Origin: Gelidibacter salicanalis
Lineage (GTDB): Bacteria > Bacteroidota > Bacteroidia > Flavobacteriales > Flavobacteriaceae
Assembly: GCF_007997285.1 (NCBI RefSeq)
Contig: NZ_VORX01000002.1
Span: 558,001-622,000 of the forward strand
DNA: 64,000 nt
Reading direction: 5' to 3'
Shown here: positions 24,950 to 33,835 of the stretch, piece after piece
How the letters are laid out: every line of letters begins with the position of its first letter
Position numbering within the stretch: the first letter of the stretch is position 1
Position numbers and translations under genes: made by a program
Notes under the pieces: model-generated
The model's database searches: none
Seen by the model: only the letters and a program-made list of their open reading frames with translations
What the model was told of the DNA's origin: nothing

Positions 24950-26359
24950 ATGAAACACCTACTCACCTTAGCGCTCTGCTTTTTATGTTTTTCCGCGATC
25001 GCTCAAAAAGAACTGAAAAATAAAATTTCTGATTTCGGGACTTTGATGCCTATTGAAAGCGCCAGCATCTATGTGCAAAACACCACCATTGGAACAGTCA
25101 GCAATGCCGATGGTAAGTTTGTGTTGCAAGTGCCGCTGCAATTTGCAAGTGATACTTTGGTGATTTCCTCCATCGGATATAAAAGTTTTAAAACCACAGT
25201 TAGTGATTTTGACAATACCCAAGAAATTTATCTGGAGGAAGATGTGGCGTCTTTAGATGAAATTGTATTGGTGGCAGAAACCCGTCCTAAAACCGGAAAC
25301 GATATTGTGCTTAAAGCATTAGAAAAGCTTTCAGTGAATATGCCAGAACAACCCTATTTACAAAAAGGATTTTTACGTCATAAGGAACGCAACCGAAGAG
25401 AGTTTAAATGGCTTATCGAGAGTGCCATAACAGTGTATGACTCGGCTTATACCTCACCATCCAAAGAGAATCTTAAAATAAATGTAGATCAAGTTCGGAA
25501 AAGTTATGATTTGCGTGACGTGGATAGCTTGCTAACCTATACGGCATATTTGAAAGAAAACGCCAATAGAGTAAACTTACAGGCGCGTAATCTAAGGCGG
25601 GATACCATTAAAACATCGAGTTTGGTAAAAGCCATAAAATGGAATGATACGCGAATTAACGGTCTTCAAAACTTGTTTGAAAGCAAGTTAAATGTGTTTA
25701 GAAATGTTAACGCCACGCGTGCTTTATTTGGCGAGGATGTGTTGGATACCCACCAATTCCGTTTGGATACCATTTTGGTGGACAATGATCGGAAGCTTTA
25801 TAAAATAAAAATTTCTGAAAGCCATAAGTATGTAAATCTGGAGACGAAAGGTGTCTTTAATGATGGGTATCACGCCAAAGGTTGGCTCTACATTTACTAC
25901 GATAATTATGCCATTAAGAAACTGGAATATGAGTTGGAAGCCGCATCAAAGGCGCAAAAGAGCAGAAGTAAGACTCTTTTTGACACACAAATCAACCATA
26001 AAATTACGATGACCTTTAGAGAATATCAGGGAAAAATGTATCCTAATTATATCTATTACGAAACTCCTAAATTAGTGAATGTGGGTTACAAGCCAACCAA
26101 GCCTGGCCAAGTCATGGAAGAAGAAACCAATACTGATGAGCGTTTTTATTATACCGTTCAAGAAGTTCTATTTACTGAAATTATTTTGGATGCTGACCGT
26201 ATAAATGAAGCATTGCAACATTCTTGGGATCCTGACATTTTCGCTGTAAAACCATATAACAAGGAATTTTGGAGAAACTATAACACGCTCTTGGAAAGTG
26301 AGGAGGATGAAAAGCTGATCCAAGATCTGACGAAGCGTTCGTCATTGTTTAAAGATTAA
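24950..26359 (+). CDS. Exported protein with CarboxypepD_reg-like domain
   Basis: A 469-aa secreted or envelope protein. The signal peptide is MKHLLTLALCFLCFSAIAQ. The carboxypeptidase regulatory-like beta-sandwich spans about 22-95 (IESASIYVQNTTIGTVSNADGKF, DTLVISSIGYKSF). It resembles the N-terminal extension of TonB-dependent receptors, but no receptor barrel or plug follows. The rest (about 100-469) is a family-typical region of unknown function. Such proteins are numerous in flavobacteria and probably act in the periplasm or at the outer membrane. It begins 42 bases after a terminator and stands alone. Confidence 0.8.
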   Translation: MKHLLTLALCFLCFSAIAQKELKNKISDFGTLMPIESASIYVQNTTIGTVSNADGKFVLQVPLQFASDTLVISSIGYKSFKTTVSDFDNTQEIYLEEDVASLDEIVLVAETRPKTGNDIVLKALEKLSVNMPEQPYLQKGFLRHKERNRREFKWLIESAITVYDSAYTSPSKENLKINVDQVRKSYDLRDVDSLLTYTAYLKENANRVNLQARNLRRDTIKTSSLVKAIKWNDTRINGLQNLFESKLNVFRNVNATRALFGEDVLDTHQFRLDTILVDNDRKLYKIKISESHKYVNLETKGVFNDGYHAKGWLYIYYDNYAIKKLEYELEAASKAQKSRSKTLFDTQINHKITMTFREYQGKMYPNYIYYETPKLVNVGYKPTKPGQVMEEETNTDERFYYTVQEVLFTEIILDADRINEALQHSWDPDIFAVKPYNKEFWRNYNTLLESEEDEKLIQDLTKRSSLFKD

Positions 26360-26427
26360 TACTACGGACGTTAGCGTTTAAATGAGCATTTTTCCTATAT
26401 CTTTAGAGAAAACAAAACGGTTTACAT

Positions 26428-26706
26428 ATGAATGAAATGTCTTATATAACAGCAGCTGTTTTAGCACCTTACTTTAGTTATGATCTGTTTCTCAATAAAA
26501 ACGCCTTAAACACGACTACGTTACGAATTCTGGGTGTGTACAACATGTTGTTTTTAATTGCTGCCATCACGGTTACTATTATGGACTCAGAATTCATCTT
26601 TAACAATTGGTGGTTATTCACGCTATTTGCGTTGCCTACCTTGATTTTTCAAATATTAAAATTCAGAAATTCTAGTAGGTCTCAAGTTCAGAAAAACCGT
26701 CTATAA
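26428..26706 (+). CDS. Small membrane protein of unknown function
   Basis: A 92-aa protein with about three hydrophobic segments (8-22, 34-52, 61-79) and a basic tail (KFRNSSRSQVQKNRL). I do not recognise the family. A TATCTTTA box (26398-26405, one mismatch to TAnnTTTG) lies 22 bases upstream. It sits between the exported protein and rpsU, same direction as both. Confidence 0.6.
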   Translation: MNEMSYITAAVLAPYFSYDLFLNKNALNTTTLRILGVYNMLFLIAAITVTIMDSEFIFNNWWLFTLFALPTLIFQILKFRNSSRSQVQKNRL

Positions 26707-26783
26707 GATTCGCTAGAGTAATATTTAAATTTAAAATAATTATTGACTTTGTAGTGAGCTCCCAACAATTTTCAAATTTTTAA

Positions 26784-26813
26784 TTGCAGATTATAATTTA
26801 CTTTTTATATTTG
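26784..26813 (+). promoter_or_regulatory. Promoter of rpsU
   Basis: TTG (26784-26786), a 19-base spacer and TATATTTG (26806-26813), an exact match to the Bacteroidota consensus. Confidence 0.75.
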
Positions 26814-26836
26814 CAGCCTGAAAAATCTAAAAGAGA

Positions 26837-26841
26837 GGAGG
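26837..26841 (+). promoter_or_regulatory. Strong Shine-Dalgarno sequence before rpsU
   Basis: GGAGG within AGAGAGGAGG lies 10 bases before the rpsU ATG. Nearly all other genes here lack such a sequence, as is normal in Bacteroidota, whose anti-Shine-Dalgarno is masked by bS21-bS18-bS6. A strong site on the bS21 gene fits feedback control: ribosomes lacking bS21 expose the anti-SD and translate rpsU. Confidence 0.75.
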
Positions 26842-26851
26842 TTAAGACACT

Positions 26852-27046
26852 ATGTTAATAATACCAATTAAAGAAGGAGAACAAATAGATAGAGCGTTAA
26901 AGCGTTATAAACGAAAGTTTGATAAAACGGGGACGAAACGTCAATTACAGACTCGTAAACAGTTTAACAAACCTTCAGTAGAGCACAGAGCTTTGATACA
27001 AAAAGCACAATACGTTCAACGATTAAGAGATCAAGAAAACGTGTAA
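26852..27046 (+). CDS. rpsU: 30S ribosomal protein bS21
   Basis: A 64-aa basic ribosomal protein (MLIIPIKEGEQIDRALKRYKRKF...). The ALKRYKRKFDKTGTKRQLQTRKQFNKPS segment (about 15-42) is the Bacteroidota bS21 core. In this phylum bS21 with bS18 and bS6 sequesters the 16S rRNA tail. It has its own consensus promoter, a strong Shine-Dalgarno and its own terminator, so it is a monocistronic unit. Confidence 0.95.
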   Translation: MLIIPIKEGEQIDRALKRYKRKFDKTGTKRQLQTRKQFNKPSVEHRALIQKAQYVQRLRDQENV

Positions 27047-27072
27047 GCGTTTATTGATTATTATAAAAAAGG

Positions 27073-27100
27073 ATTCCTGCATGAGCAGGAATTTTTTTTT
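27073..27100 (+). terminator. Rho-independent terminator of rpsU
   Basis: ATTCCTGC-ATGA-GCAGGAAT, a perfect 8-bp stem, followed by an uninterrupted run of T. Confidence 0.9.
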
Positions 27101-27140
27101 ACCCTATATTTAAAATCTGAACACCTCAATTGATTGTTAC

Positions 27141-28052
27141 ATGTCTGCACCACATTCAGAATTCGCCTATTTTTCAGAATATCTCCGTCACGAAAAGAAC
27201 TATTCTGAACTGACGGTCAAGGCGTACCTTACAGATCTTGAAGCGTTTTCAGAATTTATGGCAGAGGAGTCAGGCTATAAAACTATTCAAGATGTCCATT
27301 ATTCCCAAATAAGAACATGGATCGTAGCGTTGGTAGAAACTCAAATATCCAACCGAACAATTAATCGGAAAATTTCCGCTTTAAATTCCTATTTTAAATT
27401 TTTGATCAAGACCGGAACCATTGAAGCAAATCCGCTATCCAAACACAGAGCTTTAAAAATGACCAAAAAAGTTCAAATTCCATTTTCGCAAAAAGAGATG
27501 GGCGATGTGATGAAGATTTTGGAAACTGAGTCTGATTTTGAAGGCCTAAGAAATCGATTGATTGTGGAATTGTTTTATGCTACAGGCATTCGTCGCATAG
27601 AGCTGATTGACATTAAGATGAAAGATATAGATTTCTCCAATAAAACTTTAAAAGTACTGGGAAAACGGAATAAAGAACGTTTTATCCCGTTAATTGATGC
27701 GGTGGTAGTAACGGCCAAGCAGTATTTAGAATTTCGAAGCACTCTAAACAGGGTTCAAGATTCTGAATATTTGTTTCTAACCAAAAAAGGGTTAAAAGTA
27801 TATGAAACCCTTGTTTACAGAATTATAAATGAGTATTTTAGTAAAGCATCTTTAAAAGTAAAAAAGAGTCCGCATATTTTGAGGCACTCTTTTGCGACCC
27901 ACTTACTTAATGAAGGTGCTGATTTAAATGCGGTAAAGGAATTGCTTGGACATTCCAGTTTAGCGGCTACACAGGTTTATACCCACAATAGTATCGCGGA
28001 ATTAAAAAAGGTGTACGATAGTGCACATCCAAGAAGTATAAATAATAACTAG
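27141..28052 (+). CDS. Tyrosine recombinase, XerC/XerD type
   Basis: A 303-aa site-specific recombinase expected to resolve chromosome dimers at dif. The N-terminal SAM-like domain (about 5-90: YFSEYLRHEKNYSELTVKAYLTDL) binds the core site. The catalytic domain has Arg in TGIRRIEL (about 149-156), Lys in LKVLGKRNKERFIPL, HxxR in HILRHSFATHLL, LGHSS and the nucleophile Tyr in TQVYTH near the end. It lies between rpsU and hpf, a common flavobacterial order, which argues for the housekeeping enzyme rather than a mobile-element integrase. Whether it is XerC or XerD cannot be decided here. Confidence 0.9.
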   Translation: MSAPHSEFAYFSEYLRHEKNYSELTVKAYLTDLEAFSEFMAEESGYKTIQDVHYSQIRTWIVALVETQISNRTINRKISALNSYFKFLIKTGTIEANPLSKHRALKMTKKVQIPFSQKEMGDVMKILETESDFEGLRNRLIVELFYATGIRRIELIDIKMKDIDFSNKTLKVLGKRNKERFIPLIDAVVVTAKQYLEFRSTLNRVQDSEYLFLTKKGLKVYETLVYRIINEYFSKASLKVKKSPHILRHSFATHLLNEGADLNAVKELLGHSSLAATQVYTHNSIAELKKVYDSAHPRSINNN

Positions 28053-28134
28053 TGTCTAACCCAAATGAAGGCATAAAATTTTTAGACTGAAGGTGTATAA
28101 ATATTATGCTGCTAATTTATTAAAACCACAACAG

Positions 28135-28437
28135 ATGAAAGTAAACATTCAATCAGTTAACTTTAGTGCAGACAAGAAGTTGATCGACTTTATTCAAAAA
28201 AGAATGGATAAGTTAGATTTGTTTTATGATAAGGTCATTCAATCTGATGTCTATCTAAAAGTTGAAAATACCAGCGACAAAGAAAATAAAATTTTTGAGG
28301 CCAGAGTAAATGTGCCAGGAGATAGCTTTGTGGTAAAGAAGCAATGTAAAACATTTGAAGAAGGTGTAGACATGGCTGTGTCGTCACTTGAAAGACAGCT
28401 AAAACGAAGAAAAGAGAAGTTAAGAACACATATTTGA
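28135..28437 (+). CDS. hpf: Ribosome hibernation promoting factor (HPF/RaiA family)
   Basis: A 100-aa short-form HPF that binds the 30S decoding region in stationary phase. The start is the ATG at 28135 (MKVNIQSVNFSADKKLIDFIQKRM); the open frame reaches back to 28093 but that part is unlike the family. Family features: ADKKLIDFIQKRMDKLDLFYDKVI helix, the VNVPGDSFVVKKQ strand and a C-terminal basic helix (SSLERQLKRRKEKLRTH). It is probably co-transcribed with the recombinase gene 82 bases upstream. Confidence 0.92.
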   Translation: MKVNIQSVNFSADKKLIDFIQKRMDKLDLFYDKVIQSDVYLKVENTSDKENKIFEARVNVPGDSFVVKKQCKTFEEGVDMAVSSLERQLKRRKEKLRTHI

Positions 28438-28468
28438 AAATTATTTGAAAAAAAATAAAAAAAATGTT

Positions 28469-28497
28469 TTGAAAACTTAAATATTTCTATACATTTG
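28469..28497 (+). promoter_or_regulatory. Promoter of the tRNA-tuf-secE-rpo block
   Basis: TTG (28469-28471), an 18-base spacer and TACATTTG (28490-28497) match the Bacteroidota consensus exactly and lie 51 bases before the first tRNA. Confidence 0.7.
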
Positions 28498-28548
28498 CAG
28501 TCCGTTAGAAATAGCGGGCTTTTTTATTGAAGAGAAAGATCATAAAAA

Positions 28549-28622
28549 GCCGATGTAGCTCAGCTGGCTAGAGCAGCTGATTTGTAATCAGCAGGTCGTG
28601 GGTTCGAGTCCCTCTATCGGCT
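28549..28622 (+). tRNA. tRNA-Thr (anticodon TGT)
   Basis: A 74-base cloverleaf. Acceptor GCCGATG pairs with TATCGGC (one G-T pair), with discriminator T. The anticodon loop TTTGTAA sits within GCTGA/TCAGC, and the T-arm contains GGTTCGAGTCC. It differs from the copy at 47091 by a single base in the acceptor stem. Confidence 0.97.
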
Positions 28623-28712
28623 CAAAAAACTCCTAGAGTTTTTGAGATTGTTTCTCTTCGATAAAAGAACTGGGCAACCAGTTAAGAGTTCATTAACACA
28701 GATTGAATAATT

Positions 28713-28794
<82 letters not shown>

Positions 28795-28973
28795 CAAAGT
28801 TTTTCAAAATTGGTATCATAAAAATGCTTACTTTTGCAAAACTTAATTTGAAAGTACTCGTTCGGAGTAATTCGGACAGGATTAATGAGCCTAGCGCGTT
28901 AGTTCATAATTAACATGATTACGTTCATTAGGTAATGAGGTTTGAAATTTCTAAACGGAAATTTCTAAAAATT

Positions 28974-29046
28974 GCGGGAGTAGCTCAGTTGGTAGAGCGT
29001 CAGCCTTCCAAGCTGAATGTCGCCGGTTCGAACCCGGTCTCCCGCT
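28974..29046 (+). tRNA. tRNA-Gly (anticodon TCC)
   Basis: A 73-base cloverleaf: acceptor GCGGGAG / CTCCCGC, discriminator T, anticodon loop CTTCCAA within TCAGC/GCTGA, T-loop GGTTCGAACC. Confidence 0.97.
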
Positions 29047-29201
29047 CTAAAGTGAAATGTGATCACGTATAACGTCGATCCGCTCTTAAAGAGGATATCA
29101 TCGCAACAACTTGGCGTGGTGTCCTGCTCTAGATTAATTTACGAGCTCCGTACTGTGATTTACGAATCGTAGATCTTAAAATCGGCTAGCGTAAATCAAC
29201 C

Positions 29202-29273
29202 GCCGGTGTAGCTCAGGGGTAGAGCGTTTCCTTGGTAAGGAAGAGGTCACGAGTTCAATTCTCGTCATTGGCT
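29202..29273 (+). tRNA. tRNA-Thr (anticodon GGT)
   Basis: A 72-base cloverleaf: acceptor GCCGGTG / CATTGGC (one G-T pair), discriminator T, anticodon loop TTGGTAA within TTTCC/GGAAG, T-arm GAGTTCAATTCTC. A 9-bp inverted repeat (TGATTTACG 29156-29164 / CGTAAATCA 29190-29198) precedes it and may aid processing. Confidence 0.95.
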
Positions 29274-29340
29274 CTTTTTTAAAATAAGCAAAATTAAATT
29301 TTTGAACACTAATATAAATTAAGATTAAAATAAATTAAAC

Positions 29341-30528
29341 ATGGCAAAGGCAACTTTCGATCGTTCAAAACCACACCTTAACATAGGTACTATTGGACAC
29401 GTGGATCACGGTAAAACAACTACGACTGCAGCTATTACTAAAGTATTAGCTGATGCAGGTTTTTCAGAAGCAAAATCATTTGATCAAATTGATAACGCTC
29501 CAGAAGAAAAAGAAAGAGGTATTACAATTAATACATCTCACGTAGAATATGCAACAGCTAATCGTCATTACGCTCACGTTGACTGTCCAGGTCACGCGGA
29601 TTACGTAAAGAACATGGTTACTGGTGCTGCTCAAATGGATGGTGCTATTCTGGTTGTTGCTGCAACAGATGGTCCTATGCCACAAACACGTGAGCACATC
29701 CTTTTAGGTCGCCAAGTAGGTATTCCTAGAATGGTTGTATTTATGAACAAAGTTGACTTAGTTGATGACGAAGAGTTATTAGAACTAGTTGAAATGGAAA
29801 TCAGAGATTTATTATCATTCTACGATTATGATGGTGATAATGGTCCTGTTGTTCAAGGTTCTGCTTTAGGTGCACTTAACGGTGAACAAAAATGGGTAGA
29901 CGCTCTTCTTAAATTAATGGAAGAAGTTGACGTTTGGATTGAAGAGCCAGTTCGTGATATGGACAAGCCTTTCTTAATGCCTATTGAAGATGTATTCTCT
30001 ATTACTGGTCGTGGAACTGTTGCTACAGGTCGTATCGAAACTGGTATTGCTAAAACTGGAGATCCAGTAGAAATCATCGGTATGGGAGCTGAGAAATTAA
30101 CTTCTACTATTACTGGTATTGAAATGTTCCGTCAAATCCTTGATAGAGGTGAAGCTGGAGATAACGCAGGTATCTTGTTAAGAGGTATTGAAAAATCTCA
30201 AATTACAAGAGGTATGGTTATCGTTAAGCCAGGATCTGTTAAGCCACACGCTAAGTTTAAAGCTGAGGTTTATATCTTGAAAAAAGAAGAAGGTGGTCGT
30301 CATACACCATTCCACAACAACTACCGTCCACAGTTCTACGTACGTACAACTGACGTGACAGGAAACATTATGCTTCCAGAAGGTGTTGAAATGGTAATGC
30401 CAGGAGACAACTTAACTATTACAGTAGAATTGATTCAATCAATTGCAATGACAGTAGGTTTACGTTTCGCTATCCGTGAAGGTGGTAGAACTGTAGGTGC
30501 AGGTCAAGTAACTGAAATCTTAGACTAA
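29341..30528 (+). CDS. tuf: Elongation factor Tu
   Basis: A 395-aa GTPase that delivers aminoacyl-tRNA to the ribosome. Motifs: [18 protein letters not shown] (P-loop, about 16-33), the Switch I region [30 protein letters not shown], and the C-terminal barrel ending [15 protein letters not shown]. Codon use is strongly biased, as expected for a highly expressed gene. It lies 67 bases after tRNA-Thr(GGT) in the conserved tRNA-tuf-tRNA-Trp-secE order. A weak hairpin (AAGGC / GCCTT at about 30551-30580) lies between tuf and tRNA-Trp. Confidence 0.99.
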   Translation: MAKATFDRSKPHLNIGTIGHVDHGKTTTTAAITKVLADAGFSEAKSFDQIDNAPEEKERGITINTSHVEYATANRHYAHVDCPGHADYVKNMVTGAAQMDGAILVVAATDGPMPQTREHILLGRQVGIPRMVVFMNKVDLVDDEELLELVEMEIRDLLSFYDYDGDNGPVVQGSALGALNGEQKWVDALLKLMEEVDVWIEEPVRDMDKPFLMPIEDVFSITGRGTVATGRIETGIAKTGDPVEIIGMGAEKLTSTITGIEMFRQILDRGEAGDNAGILLRGIEKSQITRGMVIVKPGSVKPHAKFKAEVYILKKEEGGRHTPFHNNYRPQFYVRTTDVTGNIMLPEGVEMVMPGDNLTITVELIQSIAMTVGLRFAIREGGRTVGAGQVTEILD

Positions 30529-30589
30529 TTATAATGGTCAAAATATTAATTAAGGCGTCTTGAATATTCAGGGTGCCTTGATTATGTTT

Positions 30590-30662
30590 ACGGGTTTAGC
30601 TCAGTTGGTAGAGCACTGGTCTCCAAAACCAGGTGTCGTGAGTTCGAGTCTCTCAACCCGTG
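30590..30662 (+). tRNA. tRNA-Trp (anticodon CCA)
   Basis: A 73-base cloverleaf: acceptor ACGGGTT / AACCCGT, discriminator G, anticodon loop CTCCAAA within CTGGT/ACCAG, T-arm GAGTTCGAGTCTC. Confidence 0.97.
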
Positions 30663-30748
30663 CAAAACAATTTAAGTTATTAGTCCAATAATTTAAATGA
30701 TTATAATAAAAAATTAAAAGCGTTTGCTTTGAAATAAACACAACCATA

Positions 30749-30943
30749 ATGGCAGGATTTGCAAATTATATTTCGGAATCTTTTGGTGAATTAAAAAACA
30801 ACGTGACATGGCCAACATGGGCAGAAGCACAGCGTTTAACCATAGTAGTAGCTGTATTCTCAATTATATTTGCCTTGGCAATTTGGGGAGTTGATACAGT
30901 GTTTAGTGGAGTTATCGAAGCTTATTTCGACTGGATTAAGTAA
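30749..30943 (+). CDS. secE: Preprotein translocase subunit SecE
   Basis: A 64-aa single-span SecE, the essential clamp of the SecYEG channel. The amphipathic helix FANYISESFGELKNNVTWPTWAEAQR (about 4-29) carries the conserved WPTW motif before the transmembrane helix (about 32-52). It lies between tRNA-Trp and nusG, the standard order. Confidence 0.95.
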   Translation: MAGFANYISESFGELKNNVTWPTWAEAQRLTIVVAVFSIIFALAIWGVDTVFSGVIEAYFDWIK

Positions 30944-30957
30944 AATACAAATAAAGA

Positions 30958-31515
30958 ATGTCTGAAACTAGTGGAAATAAAAAGTGGTATGTTGTAAGGG
31001 CCGTTAGTGGTCAAGAAAACAAGATCAAAGCTTATATTGAAAACGAAATTACCCGTTTGGGTCTAGAAGATTTCGTTGACCAAGTTTTGGTGCCTACTGA
31101 AAAAGTAATACAAATCCGTAACGGAAAAAAAATCAATAAAGAAAAAGTTTATTTTCCAGGTTATATCATGATTCAAGCCAACTTGAGTGGCGAGATTCCT
31201 CACATCATTAAATCCATAACCAACGTTATTGGATTTTTGGGTGAAACAAAAGGAGGTGAACCTGTGCCGTTAAGACAATCTGAAGTAAACAGAATGTTAG
31301 GTAAGGTTGATGAACTTACAGTTGATGCGAATGCCAATGTGGCCATTCCATTTACAATAGGTGAAACAGTTAAAGTAATCGATGGTCCATTCAACGGTTT
31401 TGATGGTACGATTGAGAAGATTAACGAAGAGAAGCGTAAGCTTGAAGTAATGGTGAAGATCTTTGGAAGAAAGACACCATTAGAGTTGAGTTATATGCAA
31501 GTTGAAAAAGTTTAA
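30958..31515 (+). CDS. nusG: Transcription termination/antitermination factor NusG
   Basis: A 185-aa protein with an NGN domain ([21 protein letters not shown] at about 8-28; [15 protein letters not shown]) and a C-terminal KOW domain ([21 protein letters not shown], about 134-154). It binds RNA polymerase and couples transcription to translation or Rho. It begins 14 bases after secE. Confidence 0.97.
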   Translation: MSETSGNKKWYVVRAVSGQENKIKAYIENEITRLGLEDFVDQVLVPTEKVIQIRNGKKINKEKVYFPGYIMIQANLSGEIPHIIKSITNVIGFLGETKGGEPVPLRQSEVNRMLGKVDELTVDANANVAIPFTIGETVKVIDGPFNGFDGTIEKINEEKRKLEVMVKIFGRKTPLELSYMQVEKV

Positions 31516-31583
31516 TAATTGTTACATATAGATCGCATGCCTCTCGGCTTCCAATGGAGAGTTATGCAACTAAAATTTTAAAA

Positions 31584-32021
31584 ATGGCAAAAGAATTAAG
31601 TAAAGTAGTTAAGCTACAAGTTCGGGGAGGCGCAGCGAATCCATCGCCGCCGGTAGGACCCGCTTTAGGAGCTGCTGGAGTTAATATCATGGAATTCTGT
31701 AAGCAATTTAATGCTAGAACTCAGGATAAGCCAGGTAAAGTATTACCTGTTGTGATTTCTGTATTCAAGGATAAATCGTTTGATTTCGTTATTAAAACTC
31801 CACCAGCTGCGGTACAATTATTGGAAGCGGCCAAAGTAAAAAAAGGATCTGGAGAACCGAACAGAAAGAAGGTAGCAAAAGTAACCTGGGATCAAATTAA
31901 AGCGATTGCTGAAGACAAAATGCAAGATTTAAATGCATTTACTTCAGAGAAAGCTATGGATATGGTTGCAGGTACAGCAAGATCAATGGGTATATCCGTA
32001 ACAGGTAAAAAACCTAATTAA
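31584..32021 (+). CDS. rplK: 50S ribosomal protein uL11
   Basis: A 145-aa protein of the GTPase-associated centre. The ATG at 31584 ([29 protein letters not shown]) gives the normal family length; the open frame reaches 31554 but those 10 residues are not part of the family. The proline-rich [25 protein letters not shown] block and [10 protein letters not shown] are diagnostic. Confidence 0.97.
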   Translation: MAKELSKVVKLQVRGGAANPSPPVGPALGAAGVNIMEFCKQFNARTQDKPGKVLPVVISVFKDKSFDFVIKTPPAAVQLLEAAKVKKGSGEPNRKKVAKVTWDQIKAIAEDKMQDLNAFTSEKAMDMVAGTARSMGISVTGKKPN

Positions 32022-32032
32022 ACATTTCTGAA

Positions 32033-32722
32033 ATGGCTAGAATAACAAAAAAGCAAAAAGAGGCAAGAGCTAAAGTTGACAAAAACAAACTTTATACTCT
32101 TGAGGAGGCTACAACTTTATTAAAAGAAATCACTTACACAAAATTTGATGCTTCAGTGGATATCGCTGTAAGACTAGGAGTAGATCCTCGTAAAGCAAAC
32201 CAAATGGTAAGAGGTGTAGTATCTTTACCTCACGGAACAGGAAAGGACATGAAAGTTCTTGCATTAGTAACACCTGACAAAGAGCAGGAAGCTAAAGATG
32301 CAGGTGCTGATTATGTAGGATTGGATGAATACCTTGAGAAAATCAAAAATGGTTGGACAGATGTTGACGTGATCGTTACCATGCCTGCAATCATGGGTAA
32401 ATTAGGTCCTTTAGGACGCGTATTAGGCCCAAGAGGTTTAATGCCAAACCCTAAGACAGGAACAGTAACAATGGATGTGGCTAAAGCAGTTGCAGAAGTT
32501 AAAGCTGGTAAGATTGACTTTAGAGTTGATAAAACAGGTATCGTTCACGCTCCAATCGGGAAAGCATCATTTACTGCTGACAAGTTGATGGACAACGCTA
32601 ACGAACTGTTGACAACCTTAATTAAAATGAAACCTGTTGCGGCTAAAGGTGTGTATGTAAAAAGCATCTTTATGTCAAGTACCATGAGTCCAAGTATATC
32701 AATTGATACTAAAATAGGTTAG
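32033..32722 (+). CDS. rplA: 50S ribosomal protein uL1
   Basis: A 229-aa protein of the L1 stalk, usually also the autogenous repressor of its own operon. Diagnostic blocks are [42 protein letters not shown] and the C-terminal [20 protein letters not shown]. It begins 11 bases after rplK. Confidence 0.97.
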   Translation: MARITKKQKEARAKVDKNKLYTLEEATTLLKEITYTKFDASVDIAVRLGVDPRKANQMVRGVVSLPHGTGKDMKVLALVTPDKEQEAKDAGADYVGLDEYLEKIKNGWTDVDVIVTMPAIMGKLGPLGRVLGPRGLMPNPKTGTVTMDVAKAVAEVKAGKIDFRVDKTGIVHAPIGKASFTADKLMDNANELLTTLIKMKPVAAKGVYVKSIFMSSTMSPSISIDTKIG

Positions 32723-32740
32723 TAGTTAAACTTTAATATT

Positions 32741-33262
32741 ATGACAAGAGAAGAAAAATCACAAGTTATTGAAGAGTTGACTGCTCAATTAGCGGATAAT
32801 ACACATATCTATTTAACAGATATCTCTGGATTAAGCGCTGGATCCACTTCAAATTTACGACGTGCTTGCTTTAAAGCAAACATTAAAATGGCCGTTGTAA
32901 AAAATACATTGCTAGCAAAAGCAATGGAAGCTTCTGATAAAGATTTTGGCGACTTGCCAACAACTTTAGTAGGAAACACTTCTGTAATGTATTCTGAAAC
33001 TGGTAATGCTCCAGCTAAAGTTATAAAAGAGTTCCGTAAAAAGTCTGATAGGCCTTTGCTTAAAGGTGCTTTTATAGAAGAAGCAATCTATATTGGAGAT
33101 GACCAATTAGATGCATTAGTTGACATCAAGTCTAGAGAAGAGTTAATTGGAGACATCGTAGGATTGTTACAATCTCCAGCTAAAAACGTTATCTCTGCAC
33201 TTAAGTCAAGTGGTGGCAAAATAGCAGGCATCGTCAAAACATTATCCGAAAGAGAAGGATAA
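32741..33262 (+). CDS. rplJ: 50S ribosomal protein uL10
   Basis: A 173-aa stalk base protein that anchors bL12 dimers. MTREEKSQVIEELTAQL start, LRRACFKANIKMAVVKNTLLAKA core (about 40-62), and a C-terminal helix for bL12 binding (KNVISALKSSGGKIAGIVKTLSER). It lies 18 bases after rplA. Confidence 0.96.
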   Translation: MTREEKSQVIEELTAQLADNTHIYLTDISGLSAGSTSNLRRACFKANIKMAVVKNTLLAKAMEASDKDFGDLPTTLVGNTSVMYSETGNAPAKVIKEFRKKSDRPLLKGAFIEEAIYIGDDQLDALVDIKSREELIGDIVGLLQSPAKNVISALKSSGGKIAGIVKTLSEREG

Positions 33263-33321
33263 TCAAACAAGTACGCACTTAAACAAATTATATTTTATTA
33301 AAATTATTAAAACGATAGAAA

Positions 33322-33696
33322 ATGGCAGATTTAAAAGATTTCGCAGAAAAATTAGTTAACTTAACAGTAAAAGAAGTTAACGAATTAGCTACAATATTAA
33401 AAGATGAGTACGGTATCGAACCAGCTGCTGCTGCAGTTGCAGTTGCTGCAGGTGGTGGTGCTGGTGCTGAAGCCGCTGAAGAGCAGTCAGAATTTGACGT
33501 TGTTCTTAAGGCAGCAGGTTCTTCAAAATTAGCAGTTGTTAAATTGGTAAAAGAATTAACTGGTTTAGGTTTGAAAGAAGCTAAAGAATTAGTTGATAGC
33601 GCACCAAGTAACGTTAAAGAAGGTGTTTCTAAAGATGAAGCAGAAGCTTTAAAAGCTCAATTAGAAGAAGCTGGAGCAGAAGTTGAGCTTAAATAA
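33322..33696 (+). CDS. rplL: 50S ribosomal protein bL12
   Basis: A 124-aa stalk protein that recruits translational GTPases. N-terminal dimerisation helix ([20 protein letters not shown]), an Ala/Gly hinge (about 33-52), and the C-terminal domain with [35 protein letters not shown] split over about 60-94. It is the last gene before the rplL-rpoB hairpin. Confidence 0.97.
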   Translation: MADLKDFAEKLVNLTVKEVNELATILKDEYGIEPAAAAVAVAAGGGAGAEAAEEQSEFDVVLKAAGSSKLAVVKLVKELTGLGLKEAKELVDSAPSNVKEGVSKDEAEALKAQLEEAGAEVELK

Positions 33697-33719
33697 GCTT
33701 AGCCCAAACTACAATTTAT

Positions 33720-33770
33720 GGTTTAGGTCTTCCCAATCCCGATAGTAATCGGGACGGAATGACCTAAACC
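33720..33770 (+). promoter_or_regulatory. Long three-part hairpin in the rplL-rpoB gap
   Basis: GGTTTAGGTC (33720-33729) pairs with GACCTAAACC (33761-33770). Inside it, TTCC pairs with GGAA, and CCCGAT-AGTA-ATCGGG forms a perfect terminal hairpin. The sequence after it (CTTTTGTG) is a poor T-run. A partial attenuator or processing site that lowers rpoBC expression relative to the L10-L12 genes is likely, as known at this position in other bacteria (inference). Confidence 0.75.
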
Positions 33771-33835
33771 CTTTTGTGTATATTAAAAGTACATAAAAAA
33801 ACTACTATTTTTTTTAATCAAAATCTCGTTCATCG

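Noticed and set aside
27141-28052. The tyrosine recombinase could be an integrase of a mobile element.
   Set aside because: It sits between rpsU and hpf with no attachment-site duplications, phage or cargo genes, and has XerC/D-like length and motifs.
29047-29201. A possible small gene in the tRNA-Gly to tRNA-Thr spacer.
   Set aside because: No convincing frame; only a 9-bp inverted repeat next to the following tRNA.
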